From Candidatus Gastranaerophilales bacterium (GTDB lineage Bacteria > Cyanobacteriota > Vampirovibrionia > Gastranaerophilales > Gastranaerophilaceae): 64,000 nt of DNA. The stretch lies in NCBI GenBank assembly GCA_944325945.1, contig CALVBW010000014.1, positions 36,965 to 100,964 of the forward strand. Reading direction: 5' to 3'. The translations under genes were made by a program, and so were the position numbers. Within the stretch, counting starts at the first letter, position 1; each line of letters starts with the position of its first letter. The notes under the pieces were generated by a model, which saw only the letters and a list, made by a program, of their open reading frames with translations, was not told where the DNA came from and did not search any database. Positions 49,646 to 57,455 of this stretch are shown here, piece by piece.

Positions 49646-51049
49646 TTATTTATAAATTATAGCATTACTGAATATATTGTAGACTCTTTGAGTATAACTT
49701 CTTGCATCATTGTCACATCGAAAAACTCCGTCCAGATGTCGTTCACATTCTGTCCATGCATCGGAGCCGTTCAGTTGTATGGTGTGTTCCATTACCTGAT
49801 GGGTGTTAATATACGGTGATAAAGGCAGTATATCATTTATTTGCATAAACGCCGGCAGTTTGTCTTTGGGGTTATCATAGCCGAAAAGACATGAATTCAG
49901 CCGTACTAACCTTTCCTCAAAACTCTTTTCGCCGTAATCATTGTCGTTGGAAACTTCGGGACCTGCAGCATAATTACGTGAATAAGCCTGTTTTCTTGAT
50001 TCGTGTTTAACGTGTTCAATATTTATGGAATCTCCCCAGTGTGTTCCTGCTGTAAATCCCATTTGTTGATATATTGGATTGTCACTGCATTTTTCACCGA
50101 TAAATGATAAATCGTGGCGTCCGGTTTGTTCTCTTATTTTGTATAAAATGTATGCCATTTGCTCTTTATTCGGAACATCTCCTATCCCGCAATAACCTTC
50201 CATATCAATAATATGTTTTGCGCTGTCAAAATATATTGCGTCAAACCCGAGTTCAATTGCCCAGACACAGGCGTCTATATATGCTTTTTCATCTTTTTGC
50301 CATGAAAAATTTCTGCCTTTTATTCTCAATTGACCGGAGGAAAGCGGCATGCGGATACCTGTTTTAAATCCTAAAAGATGTGCCAGATCATTGAATGCTT
50401 TTACCTGCTCGTCATCTCCCATTTTGTAATCCAAGCCTCTTGCCGTCAGATTTTTGCTTATACCTTTGTGTAAATCGACGTGGTACAATGTTTCGTCATG
50501 AGTTGTACCATCCCCGTAAAATGACGGATAAAGCTGGGAAAGAATTATACAATTTGCAGCATTGTCTGATGACGGCGGAATCATTGTCATAATTTTCATA
50601 GTATTTAGAAGCCCGTCCGAAACCCGTCCGTTTTCGTATTTTGCAATTAGTCTTGGGTTAATTTCAATATAATTTGCTGAGCGTCCCCAATTGTCCCCAT
50701 TTATATAGGGGGAGGGAATATAATCAGGAATTCTTTTTTTGCCGGTCAGTGTCATAATAGTGTCAATAGTTTCATTTGGCGTCCTTTTTAACACTTCATC
50801 CGGATATGCATTTATCCATTTTTTGTAACCGCATTCATAGATGTGATTTTTACACCAGTTATCATGTTTCGGGATGTTATTACGACTTGTAATCCAATAT
50901 AATTTTTTAACCGGCTGATTATCGCCGTAATAACCGGTGAAAACCGGTGTGGCGTAATGAAAATGCTTCAGCTCTTTTGAAGGCTTTTGCTGCGTTTTTT
51001 GTTGTGTTTTCGGATATGTGTAAAATCCAAGTACCGGTGTTATTCTCAT
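49646..51049 (-). CDS. Putative TIM-barrel glycosidase-like protein
   Basis: The 467-residue protein starts RITPVLGFYTYPKTQQKTQQ. The central part reads like a GH13/GH-type barrel: LGFKTGIRMPLSSGQL, CVWAIELGFDAIYFDSAKHI with a candidate catalytic D, and LSFIGEKCSDNPIYQQMGF with a candidate acid E. There is no signal peptide, so a cytoplasmic enzyme or one exported by another route. I cannot assign the sugar. It ends convergently 10 bases from the RloB gene. Confidence 0.5.
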   Translation of the reverse strand: MRITPVLGFYTYPKTQQKTQQKPSKELKHFHYATPVFTGYYGDNQPVKKLYWITSRNNIPKHDNWCKNHIYECGYKKWINAYPDEVLKRTPNETIDTIMTLTGKKRIPDYIPSPYINGDNWGRSANYIEINPRLIAKYENGRVSDGLLNTMKIMTMIPPSSDNAANCIILSQLYPSFYGDGTTHDETLYHVDLHKGISKNLTARGLDYKMGDDEQVKAFNDLAHLLGFKTGIRMPLSSGQLRIKGRNFSWQKDEKAYIDACVWAIELGFDAIYFDSAKHIIDMEGYCGIGDVPNKEQMAYILYKIREQTGRHDLSFIGEKCSDNPIYQQMGFTAGTHWGDSINIEHVKHESRKQAYSRNYAAGPEVSNDNDYGEKSFEERLVRLNSCLFGYDNPKDKLPAFMQINDILPLSPYINTHQVMEHTIQLNGSDAWTECERHLDGVFRCDNDARSYTQRVYNIFSNAIIYK

Positions 51050-51084
51050 ATTATTAGTAAATCACGTAAAAAATATTTTTGCTA

Positions 51085-51114
51085 AAAAGGCGGCGGGCAA
51101 ATTGCCCGCCGCCT
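51085..51114 (-). terminator. Rho-independent terminator of the pgi gene
   Basis: On the minus strand GGCGGCGGGCAA / TTGCCCGCCGCC (GC-rich perfect stem) is followed by TTTTT, after the stop at 51131. Confidence 0.9.
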
Positions 51115-51130
51115 CCAGATAAGTTATTAA

Positions 51131-53218
51131 TTATTCGGAAATTCTTCCCGGAACAACGACTCCGCCTTTAAGGTTCTTTTTGTAATATTCAACGTGCGGC
51201 TGGAGAACGCTGTCCAAAACTTCAGGGAATTCAATACCCTGCATAATTTTTTCAACGATTTCCTGATAAACAGTTGCGAATGCTCTCAATTGAGTCATAG
51301 CGCCTGCAGCTTCCGGGGTTAATCCCATTCCTTTTGTTTCAACTGATTCGTTGAAGAAAGCGCCCATGCTTTCGTAAGATTTTTTCAACGCATCAATGTA
51401 GCTTTCTGCATTTTCTCTGCAAACGCCGTGGTCTTTAGGTGTTGTCAGTGCGAATGCAAATTTGTTTGCAGGGTTAAAGTGAGCTTCTGCACTGTGGTGC
51501 ATTGCATCAGGAACTTTTGCAACCTGTTTGAGAGTATTTTTAACTGATTCATTTTGCATTTGTGCGTGCCAGTAAACGGTGTTTTCGAAGATTGAACCCA
51601 TATACTGGTGAACTGATGTCAAAATTCCGTTGAGGGTTGCATTTGCCCAGAAAATACCTTCTTTTAAGGCAATATTTTTATCAAGATCAGCGGTTAGAGC
51701 GCGGGATGAAATTTCCTGAGCTGCTTCAAGCATTTGAATCATATCAGCCTTTGCCATACCTGCATAAGCCAGTGTAAACAAAGCATGATCATCAAATGCA
51801 GAGAATCTTCCGCCTACATCATCGTGGATATAAAGATCTCCCAGCCAGCCTTTTTCATTTGAAGTTCTTCTTAGCTCGCTTTTTTCAGCATTGCCGTCAG
51901 TTACTGCTATAAAGTGTTTAGAAGCAAGTTCTTCATAGTTTGAATGTCCTTTTGCTTTGTATTCATTTTCAAGCATTGTTTGAATTCTTAAAAATCCGTC
52001 TTTTGTTTCAAAAGTCGAGCCTGATTTTGAGGCGATAAGATAATTTGATTTTGTAATATCGCCCAATCTGTATAAATATCTTTCTAAGCTTGCGGAATCA
52101 ACGTCAGAATAGAAAAGGATTTTATCTTGATTTACGTTAAGTCCGTTTATGCTGAGCATGTGTTCAACTGTGTGTTTTGAGCCGCCGATGCCTAGTACGC
52201 TTAATTTTTCAGCGCCTGTTTGATTTTTTAATCTTTCAGCTAAAGAATAAATTTCATTAACGCGTTTAATTTGTTCCTGCGGTAAGTTTACCCAGTTTAG
52301 AAATTGTCCTTTTTTGTTTGCACGTGATGAGAATTCATTTACGAATTCAGATACTTTTGATGAGTATTTGCCGAAATCTATTCCGGTAAATTCTGCCGAT
52401 ACCCCGAGATTTTGGGATAAAACTGCTGTGTTTTCTGTCATTATGACCTCCTTTTTAAGTTCTTTTATAATTTCTTTTAAATATTTTTCTTTTTCGTTTA
52501 TCGGTGATGTTATAAGATTTTCAATATTCTGTTCAAAGTTTTCGGGTAAAATTTTGCAGTTTTCTTTTGCAAATTTAATTAATCGTTTTTCACCCGGATG
52601 AAGCTGTTTGTTTAGTGCAAAAATCACGTCAAAATAGCTTGCCAAAAACGCGGTTATGCGGTGATTAACGCTGTTGACGTCGCCTCTTTTCACGGCGAGC
52701 AGAATCTGATCCGTAAAAGTTGCCGCCATTTTGCCATATAAAAGCGGAAGATTTTTCGCGATAATATTTTTTGCAAGCTGTTGGGGATATTCACTGTTAA
52801 TTCTGTCTTGCAAATTTTTGTACCAGCCGGCAGGATCATATAGGATTTTGGAATTTTTAATATTATAAATAAAGCATGTTGAATACCCGACAGAGGCGCC
52901 AAAATTTTTCCAAATTCTGTTGATTTGTTCCTCAATCCATTCGGGTGAACGGTACATAATGTCAATTCCGCATCCGGAATTTTTTAAAATCCATTCGTCG
53001 CCGTTTTCAAAAAAATTATTGTCAATTTCGTATTTTTCAGCAAATTTTTGTGCAATTTCGCGTCTTTTTTCAATATTTAATGGATTTTTTACGTAAAAAT
53101 ATAAATCATAATCGGAATTTTCATCGTCATAACCGCTTGCGGATGAACCGCCAAGTGCTATGGCTTTTATATCTTTGTCATTTTTAAATTCTTTTATTAT
53201 TTGTTCTATAATATTCAT
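51131..53218 (-). CDS. pgi: Nucleotidyltransferase domain fused in frame to glucose-6-phosphate isomerase
   Basis: The open frame spans 695 residues. Residues 1-259 are a nucleotidyltransferase-like domain (GGSSASGY at 23-30, DYDLYFYV at 36-43, then a DUF4037-like helical part with DPAGWY near 126). From M260 a complete glucose-6-phosphate isomerase follows (LSVLGIGGSKHTVEHML, LIASKSGSTFETKDG, FSAFDDHALFT, the conserved NTVYWHAQMQNES). An intact AAGGAGG Shine-Dalgarno lies 5 bases before ATG 52441 (M260), so a stand-alone PGI of 436 residues is probably made. Whether the fusion is real or a missing stop between two genes cannot be decided here. Confidence 0.82.
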   Translation of the reverse strand: MNIIEQIIKEFKNDKDIKAIALGGSSASGYDDENSDYDLYFYVKNPLNIEKRREIAQKFAEKYEIDNNFFENGDEWILKNSGCGIDIMYRSPEWIEEQINRIWKNFGASVGYSTCFIYNIKNSKILYDPAGWYKNLQDRINSEYPQQLAKNIIAKNLPLLYGKMAATFTDQILLAVKRGDVNSVNHRITAFLASYFDVIFALNKQLHPGEKRLIKFAKENCKILPENFEQNIENLITSPINEKEKYLKEIIKELKKEVIMTENTAVLSQNLGVSAEFTGIDFGKYSSKVSEFVNEFSSRANKKGQFLNWVNLPQEQIKRVNEIYSLAERLKNQTGAEKLSVLGIGGSKHTVEHMLSINGLNVNQDKILFYSDVDSASLERYLYRLGDITKSNYLIASKSGSTFETKDGFLRIQTMLENEYKAKGHSNYEELASKHFIAVTDGNAEKSELRRTSNEKGWLGDLYIHDDVGGRFSAFDDHALFTLAYAGMAKADMIQMLEAAQEISSRALTADLDKNIALKEGIFWANATLNGILTSVHQYMGSIFENTVYWHAQMQNESVKNTLKQVAKVPDAMHHSAEAHFNPANKFAFALTTPKDHGVCRENAESYIDALKKSYESMGAFFNESVETKGMGLTPEAAGAMTQLRAFATVYQEIVEKIMQGIEFPEVLDSVLQPHVEYYKKNLKGGVVVPGRISE
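52439..52453 (-). promoter_or_regulatory. Internal ribosome binding site and start for glucose-6-phosphate isomerase
   Basis: On the minus strand AAGGAGG (52453-52447) lies 5 bases before ATG (52441-52439). The bases also encode KKEVIM within the fused frame. It is as strong as any start in the window. Confidence 0.75.
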
Positions 53219-53318
53219 ATAGCACCTTTACAAATATTATACTAAAAAAATATCTAAAGATATTTATGTTTATAGTATAATTTTTTTAGGAAAGACTGTT
53301 AATTAAAAAGGAGGCCAA

Positions 53319-54020
53319 ATGGGCAAAATAGAAATTACACACGAAATTGAAAATCAATGCTGTGTATGCCGAGGAGTCAAAGGCGTACCTGCACCAATCC
53401 CTCAAGAAGGTGAATGGACAAAATGTAAAGAAATTAAAGACATATCAGGTCTTACACACGGCTGCGGATGCTGTGCACCTCAGCAAGGTACCTGTAAATT
53501 AACACTTAATGTTAAAGAAGGTGTTATTCAGGAAGCTCTTGTTGAAACTATCGGGTGTTCAGGCATGACTCACTCTGCGGCTATGGCAGGTGAAATCCTT
53601 CCGGGCAAAACTATTCTTGAAGCATTGAATACTGACCTTGTTTGCGACGCTATTAACGTTGCAATGAGAGAATTATTCTTACAAATCGTATACGGCAGAA
53701 CTCAATCAGCATTTTCTGAAAACGGTTTGCCGGTAGGTGCAGGTCTTGAAGATTTAGGCAAAGGACTTTGCTCTATGGTTGGTACTATCCACTCAACCAA
53801 ACAAAAAGGCGTTAGATATCTTTCATTGACTGAAGGTTACATCTTAAAAATGGGTCTTGATAAAAATAACGAAGTTATCGGTTATCAGTTTGTTAATCTC
53901 GGCAAAGTTATGGACGCTATTAAAAAAGGCGTTGATCCTAAAGAAGCCTTTGAAAAAAATATCGGTACTTATGGCAGATTTGCTGATGCCGTAAAATATA
54001 TCGATCCAAGACAAGAATAA
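53319..54020 (+). CDS. IscU-like iron-sulfur scaffold protein, partner of GGGtGRT protein
   Basis: The 233-residue protein has an N-terminal cysteine-rich part (NQCCVCRGVKG, HGCGCCAPQQGTC) and the NifU/IscU-like ALVETIGCSGMTHSAAMAGE. It matches the 'iron-sulfur cluster assembly scaffold' proteins that are regularly encoded next to a GGGtGRT gene in anaerobes. It has an excellent Shine-Dalgarno (AAAAGGAGG) and a TATAAT at 53276-53281 upstream. Exact function is unknown. Confidence 0.8.
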   Translation: MGKIEITHEIENQCCVCRGVKGVPAPIPQEGEWTKCKEIKDISGLTHGCGCCAPQQGTCKLTLNVKEGVIQEALVETIGCSGMTHSAAMAGEILPGKTILEALNTDLVCDAINVAMRELFLQIVYGRTQSAFSENGLPVGAGLEDLGKGLCSMVGTIHSTKQKGVRYLSLTEGYILKMGLDKNNEVIGYQFVNLGKVMDAIKKGVDPKEAFEKNIGTYGRFADAVKYIDPRQE

Positions 54021-54028
54021 ATTTTTGT

Positions 54029-54092
54029 GTCATCCTGAACTTGTTTCAGGATCTCAAAAGTTAATGAGATTTCGAATCAAGTTCGCAATGAC
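54029..54092. repeat. Palindromic element A, intergenic full copy
   Basis: The element runs from GTCATCCTGAACTTGTTTCA to GTTCGCAATGAC: outer GTCAT/ATGAC arms, inner ATCTC/GAGAT arms and two small hairpins, as in the copy at 8935-8996. It lies between the scaffold and GGGtGRT genes. Confidence 0.8.
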
Positions 54093-54131
54093 AGTTTGAT
54101 TATGATACTTAAATAATAAAGGGAAAAATAT

Positions 54132-55133
54132 ATGACAGTTAAATTTGAAGGACAAGACAGACGCGAAGCTACTTTGAAAAAAGTTTTGCCCGAATACGGG
54201 TTCAAATCTTTGGAAGAAGCCCGCGATTTATGTTTATCTAAAGGCATCGACGTTGATGCTATTGTAAAAGGCATTCAGCCTATCGCATTTGATAACGCTT
54301 CATGGGCATATACTCTCGGTTGCGCTATCGCTATTAAAAAAGGTATTAAAACTGCCGCAGAAGCTGCTGAAGCAATCGGTTTGGGTTTGCAGGCATTTGC
54401 GGTGCCAGGCTCTGTAGGCGACAGCAGAAAAGTTGGTATCGGGCATGGTAACTTAGCAGCTATGCTTTTGAGAGAAGAAACAAAATGTTTCTGTTTCTTG
54501 GCAGGTCATGAATCTTTTGCTGCTGCTGAAGGTGCTATCGGTATTGCAAGAAACGCTAATAAAGTCAGAAAAGAACCTTTGAGAGTTATCTTGAACGGGT
54601 TAGGTAAGGATGCTGCTTACATTATTGCAAGAATTAACGGCTTTACTGCTGTTGAAACCGAATATAATTATAAGACAGGTGAATTGAAAGTTAAAAAAGA
54701 AATTCCGTTCTCAGACGGCGAAAGAGCTAAAGTTAAATGCTACGGCGCTGATGACGTAAACGAAGGTGTTGCAATTATGATTAAAGAAGGCGTTGATGTT
54801 TCTATCACAGGTAACTCAACTAACCCGACACGTTTCCAACACCCTGTTGCAGGTACTTACAAAAAATGGTGCTGGGAAAACGGCAGAAAATACTTCTCAG
54901 TAGCATCAGGCGGCGGTACAGGCCGTACACTTCACCCTGATAACGTTGCAGCCGGTCCTGCATCTTACGGTATGACAGATACTATGGGCAGAATGCACGG
55001 TGATGCTCAGTTCGCAGGTTCATCTTCCGTTCCTGCTCACGTTGAAATGATGGGCGTTATCGGTATGGGTAACAACCCGATGGTAGGCGCTACAGTTGCT
55101 GTTGCGGTTGCTGTTGAAAAAGCAATGGCTTAA
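54132..55133 (+). CDS. GGGtGRT family protein
   Basis: The 333-residue protein carries the eponymous motif in VASGGGTGRTLHPDNVAAGP near residue 260, and AVPGSVGDSRKVGIGHGNLA near residue 90. The family is conserved in anaerobes beside an IscU-like gene; no biochemical activity is established to my knowledge. It is 111 bases downstream of the scaffold gene, separated by palindromic element A, and ends in a terminator. Confidence 0.88.
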   Translation: MTVKFEGQDRREATLKKVLPEYGFKSLEEARDLCLSKGIDVDAIVKGIQPIAFDNASWAYTLGCAIAIKKGIKTAAEAAEAIGLGLQAFAVPGSVGDSRKVGIGHGNLAAMLLREETKCFCFLAGHESFAAAEGAIGIARNANKVRKEPLRVILNGLGKDAAYIIARINGFTAVETEYNYKTGELKVKKEIPFSDGERAKVKCYGADDVNEGVAIMIKEGVDVSITGNSTNPTRFQHPVAGTYKKWCWENGRKYFSVASGGGTGRTLHPDNVAAGPASYGMTDTMGRMHGDAQFAGSSSVPAHVEMMGVIGMGNNPMVGATVAVAVAVEKAMA

Positions 55134-55145
55134 TGAGTAAATTAT

Positions 55146-55175
55146 AAAAAAGCAGGTCTTATGACCTGCTTTTTT
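55146..55175 (+). terminator. Rho-independent terminator (copy 1 of an identical pair)
   Basis: AAAAAAGCAGGTC / GACCTGCTTTTTT-type stem with TTAT loop. The 30-base core is identical to the terminator at 56319-56348. Confidence 0.9.
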
Positions 55176-55176
55176 G

Positions 55177-55223
55177 TTGCAAAATTTTAAGAAATTTGAT
55201 ATAATAATTCCAAAATAAGGAGG
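55177..55223 (+). promoter_or_regulatory. Promoter and Shine-Dalgarno of G-tract leader, copy 1
   Basis: TTGCAA (55177-55182), 17 bases, TATAAT (55200-55205), then AAGGAGG (55217-55223) 6 bases before ATG 55230. The -10 to ATG segment is identical in the copy at 63745-63800. Confidence 0.7.
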
Positions 55224-55270
55224 AAAGCCATGAAAAATAGTAAGTTTAAAAATATCGGGGGGGGGCGACT
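55181..55270 (+). repeat. 90-base direct repeat (leader cassette), copy 1
   Basis: Bases 55181-55270 are identical to 63749-63838: the -10 box, Shine-Dalgarno, ATG, ten codons and the G9 tract. Beyond this, similarity continues loosely to CAAGGGTTTT (about 55298). Confidence 0.92.
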
Positions 55271-55277
55271 CTCCTAG
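55230..55277 (+). CDS. Short leader ORF (OFF frame) upstream of prepilin
   Basis: ATG 55230 reads MKNSKFKNIGGGRLS and stops at TAG 55275-55277. The start is strong (AAGGAGG). If the G9 tract gained one G, the same ATG would read without a stop through 55417 into the prepilin ORF below (ATG 55418 is 188 bases downstream, 189 with one extra G). This is therefore the out-of-frame 5' end of a phase-variable gene, or a leader peptide. Confidence 0.7.
   Translation: MKNSKFKNIGGGRLS
55257..55265 (+). repeat. Homopolymeric G9 tract (OFF frame)
   Basis: Nine G follow codon ATC of the leader ORF; one G fewer than the tract at 9014-9023, whose frame is open. Confidence 0.9.
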
Positions 55278-55318
55278 ATAGACAGGACAAGGGTTTTGGC
55301 GGTATTGGTTGTGTAAAG

Positions 55319-55350
55319 TTACTAAGATACTATGGCACTAAGGCACTAAG
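55319..55350 (+). repeat. Four 8-bp repeats (ACTAAG type)
   Basis: TTACTAAG, ATACTATG, GCACTAAG, GCACTAAG in tandem. They are the inverted counterpart of the array at 55525-55556, so the two arrays form a large inverted repeat around the spacer. Confidence 0.75.
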
Positions 55351-55385
55351 AGGTAAGTGTTGGCATGGTAAATGCGACTTACCAT

Positions 55386-55417
55386 GTCATCCTGAACTTG
55401 ATTCAGGATCTCAAAAG
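55386..55417 (+). repeat. Half copy of palindromic element A
   Basis: GTCATCCTGAACTTGATTCA, then GGATCTCAAAAG, matches the left half of the element at 54029-54092. It ends immediately before ATG 55418. Confidence 0.75.
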
Positions 55418-56320
55418 ATGCGATCCCGCCACCGAATTTCAAACACTCGCAAGCTTGTGTTGAAATTCAACCCCCGCCCTCAAGGGGTGGGGGTAAGCCC
55501 CGTGAGCGAAGCTCACAGAAAATTCTTAGTGCCTTACTGTCTTAGTAACTTAGTATCTTCCCAAAAAGCCGCCTTTACCCTCGCTGAAGTGTTAATCACC
55601 CTCGGCATAATAGGCGTTGTAGCAGCAATGACAATTCCGACTCTCGTCACGAATTATCAGGAAAAACAAACTGTATCAAAGCTTATTAAGGCATATGCAG
55701 CTATTACTAATGCATATACAATGGCAAAAGCAGAAAATGGAGACTTAAATACCTGGGGGTTTGCCGGTTCTGCCGGGTTTGTGCCGGATGAAGATGGTAA
55801 TAATACTTATAACGATGCAGCTTTTAAAAATGCAGGTACTTTTTGGAATATGCTTAGACCATATTTGAAAAGCTCAAAACTTATTTTAGGAAATGGCGAT
55901 GATCAAGGGGAAATTGCCGGATATGAAGCATACATGTTGAATGGGACCAAATCAGGCGGTAAACAGGTCGCTTTGTTGGATGTTGCGGATGGAACTACAT
56001 ATACAGGCGGTTGGATAAATAATCCTAACTGTAGAAATAAGACTGTTTGTGGTGATATTGCAATAGATATAAATGGTTGGAAAACACCGCCAAATACTTT
56101 TGGTAAAGATAAATTTTTCTTTTTTATATATAGAGATGCCATAATTCCTATGGGGCTTGCTGATGCAACAGAAAGAACATTTGAAGATGCTTGTGACAGG
56201 GATGGCAATACAAGCGGTAATGGCTACGGTTGTACTGCCTGGGTTATTTATAATAAAAACATGGATTATCTACACTGTGACGATTTATCATGGGATGGTA
56301 AACATAAATGTTCTAATTAA
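55418..56320 (+). CDS. Prepilin-like protein, probably phase-variable (currently disconnected from its leader start)
   Basis: The frame from ATG 55418 encodes 300 residues. The prepilin signal is F53-T-L-A-E57 followed by VLITLGIIGVVAAMTIPTLV; the pre-signal segment FLVPYCLSNLVSS is shared with the 7984 gene. The C-terminal domain ends CDDLSWDGKHKCSN and contains several cysteines. ATG 55418 has no Shine-Dalgarno, and the frame is open upstream to the G9 tract, so the real start is probably ATG 55230 after a +1 slip. Without that slip, expression would need an internal start. The gene sits between two copies of one terminator. Confidence 0.72.
   Translation: MRSRHRISNTRKLVLKFNPRPQGVGVSPVSEAHRKFLVPYCLSNLVSSQKAAFTLAEVLITLGIIGVVAAMTIPTLVTNYQEKQTVSKLIKAYAAITNAYTMAKAENGDLNTWGFAGSAGFVPDEDGNNTYNDAAFKNAGTFWNMLRPYLKSSKLILGNGDDQGEIAGYEAYMLNGTKSGGKQVALLDVADGTTYTGGWINNPNCRNKTVCGDIAIDINGWKTPPNTFGKDKFFFFIYRDAIIPMGLADATERTFEDACDRDGNTSGNGYGCTAWVIYNKNMDYLHCDDLSWDGKHKCSN
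55434..55516. repeat. Three consecutive hairpins in the leader spacer
   Basis: GAATTTCAAACAC / GTGTTGAAATTC (55434-55468, one base unpaired), CCCCCGCCC / GGGGTGGGGG (55471-55493) and GTGAGC / GCTCAC (55502-55516). The last one is also in the 7984 gene leader as GTGATCGAAGCTCAC. Confidence 0.65.
55525..55556 (+). repeat. Four 8-bp repeats encoding the pre-signal segment
   Basis: CTTAGTGC, CTTACTGT, CTTAGTAA, CTTAGTAT. They encode LVPYCLSNLV in front of the prepilin signal, as at 8709-8740. Confidence 0.8.
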
Positions 56321-56348
56321 AAAAGCAGGTCTTATGACCTGCTTTTTT
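56319..56348. terminator. Rho-independent terminator (copy 2 of an identical pair)
   Basis: Same 30-base stem-loop as 55146-55175. It lies between the convergent prepilin and yajQ genes and can serve both. Confidence 0.9.
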
Positions 56349-56847
56349 ATCTGTAGTTCGTAAATTGCAGCGGATAATCGTATTTTTCTTCATTTTGCCG
56401 TAGCATTTGAATTACCTTTTGCAAATCATCTTTGTCTTTGCCGGAAACTCTTACGCTGTCACCTTGAATTGACGGCTGGACTTTCATTTTCATATCTTTT
56501 ATGTCGGCTGAAATTTTTTTGGCAAGTTCAGGTGTCAAGCCTTTTTTTAGTTTGTAAACCTGTCGTACATTCCCACCAAGAGCATTTTCAACCGGCTGCG
56601 CATCTAAAATCCTTATACTTAAATTTCTTTTTACAAGTTTTGACTGTAAAATGTCATAAATATTTCGTAATTTAGTCTCGTCTTTTGTTGTTATTGTAAT
56701 GGATTTGTCTGCATCTAAATTTATATCTGAGCCTGAATCTTTAAGGTCAAATCTTGAAGAAACTTCTCGCTTTACCTGATCAACAGCATTAACAAGCTCT
56801 TGTCTATCAAATTCAGATACTACATCAAAACTGCAATCTTTTGCCAT
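56347..56847 (-). CDS. yajQ: YajQ-family nucleotide-binding protein
   Basis: The 166-residue protein has two ferredoxin-like halves. It starts DCSFDVVSEFDRQELVNAVD with SSRFDLKDSGSDI, then GLTPELAKKISADIKDMKMK, and VSGKDKDDLQKVIQMLRQ near the end. Members have been reported to bind cyclic di-GMP, which fits the HD-GYP protein in this window. An AAGGGGG Shine-Dalgarno precedes the ATG; a TATAAT (56873-56868 minus) is a likely -10. Confidence 0.92.
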   Translation of the reverse strand: MAKDCSFDVVSEFDRQELVNAVDQVKREVSSRFDLKDSGSDINLDADKSITITTKDETKLRNIYDILQSKLVKRNLSIRILDAQPVENALGGNVRQVYKLKKGLTPELAKKISADIKDMKMKVQPSIQGDSVRVSGKDKDDLQKVIQMLRQNEEKYDYPLQFTNYR

Positions 56848-56880
56848 AATAACCCCCTTTTTTGAAAATTATAACATAAA

Positions 56881-56907
56881 AAAGGTAAGAATTGAATTCT
56901 TACCTTT
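56881..56907 (-). terminator. Terminator-like perfect palindrome
   Basis: AAAGGTAAGAATT / AATTCTTACCTTT around one base. On the minus strand a TTTTTT run follows, downstream of the gene ending at 56923 and upstream of yajQ. Confidence 0.75.
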
Positions 56908-56922
56908 AAAGGGGAATGTATA

Positions 56923-57339
56923 TTAAGGATTTTTCTTTTTAAATAAATTCATTAAATTGTTCCAGCCGTTTACTGCCACATTTTTGGCGTTCTTAAATAA
57001 ATTGCCTCCCGTGGTTTTTATTGTATTCCAGCCGGATTGAATTCGCGGACCTAATTTGGGCAGCGAAATATTCGGAGCTTTAATTTTTTTACCTAAAAAT
57101 ATTAATGCAATTGTTGCAAGAGTTCCGATAATAGCGGTGTTTCTTATGGCGCGTTTTGTCTCTTTATTTTTTTCTTCAAGTTTTTCAAATTTATCGTTCG
57201 GTAAAACAGGTCGCATAGGTGCAATTCCATAACTTGGATATGCTCCGTACATTGGCATTATAGGCATAGGGTTCATCATAAAACTGCTTGGAATATCCTG
57301 ATATATCACAGGAGTTGTCATCATATTTTCAAAATCCAT
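56923..57339 (-). CDS. Small membrane-anchored protein, unknown
   Basis: The 138-residue protein has a Met/Pro-rich N-terminus (SSFMMNPMPIMPMYGAYPSY), a charged helix, a single apolar segment (NTAIIGTLATIALIFLG near 68-84) and a basic C-terminus. No known family is recognised. It has a GGAG Shine-Dalgarno and its own terminator. Confidence 0.6.
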   Translation of the reverse strand: MDFENMMTTPVIYQDIPSSFMMNPMPIMPMYGAYPSYGIAPMRPVLPNDKFEKLEEKNKETKRAIRNTAIIGTLATIALIFLGKKIKAPNISLPKLGPRIQSGWNTIKTTGGNLFKNAKNVAVNGWNNLMNLFKKKNP

Positions 57340-57455
57340 AACCTATTTCTCCAATTACACATTACCTTATTTATATAAAGTTTTTTTGAGGACAATAATT
57401 TACTTTTGAGGTAATTTTGTAAAGATATGTAACAACAAAAGCTTTTTGTTTAAGC

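Noticed and set aside
55319..55556. Possible CRISPR array or integron attC site from repeated short units
   Set aside because: The units are contiguous 8-mers without spacers, and the inverted arrays differ in several positions; no cas or integrase gene is present in the window.
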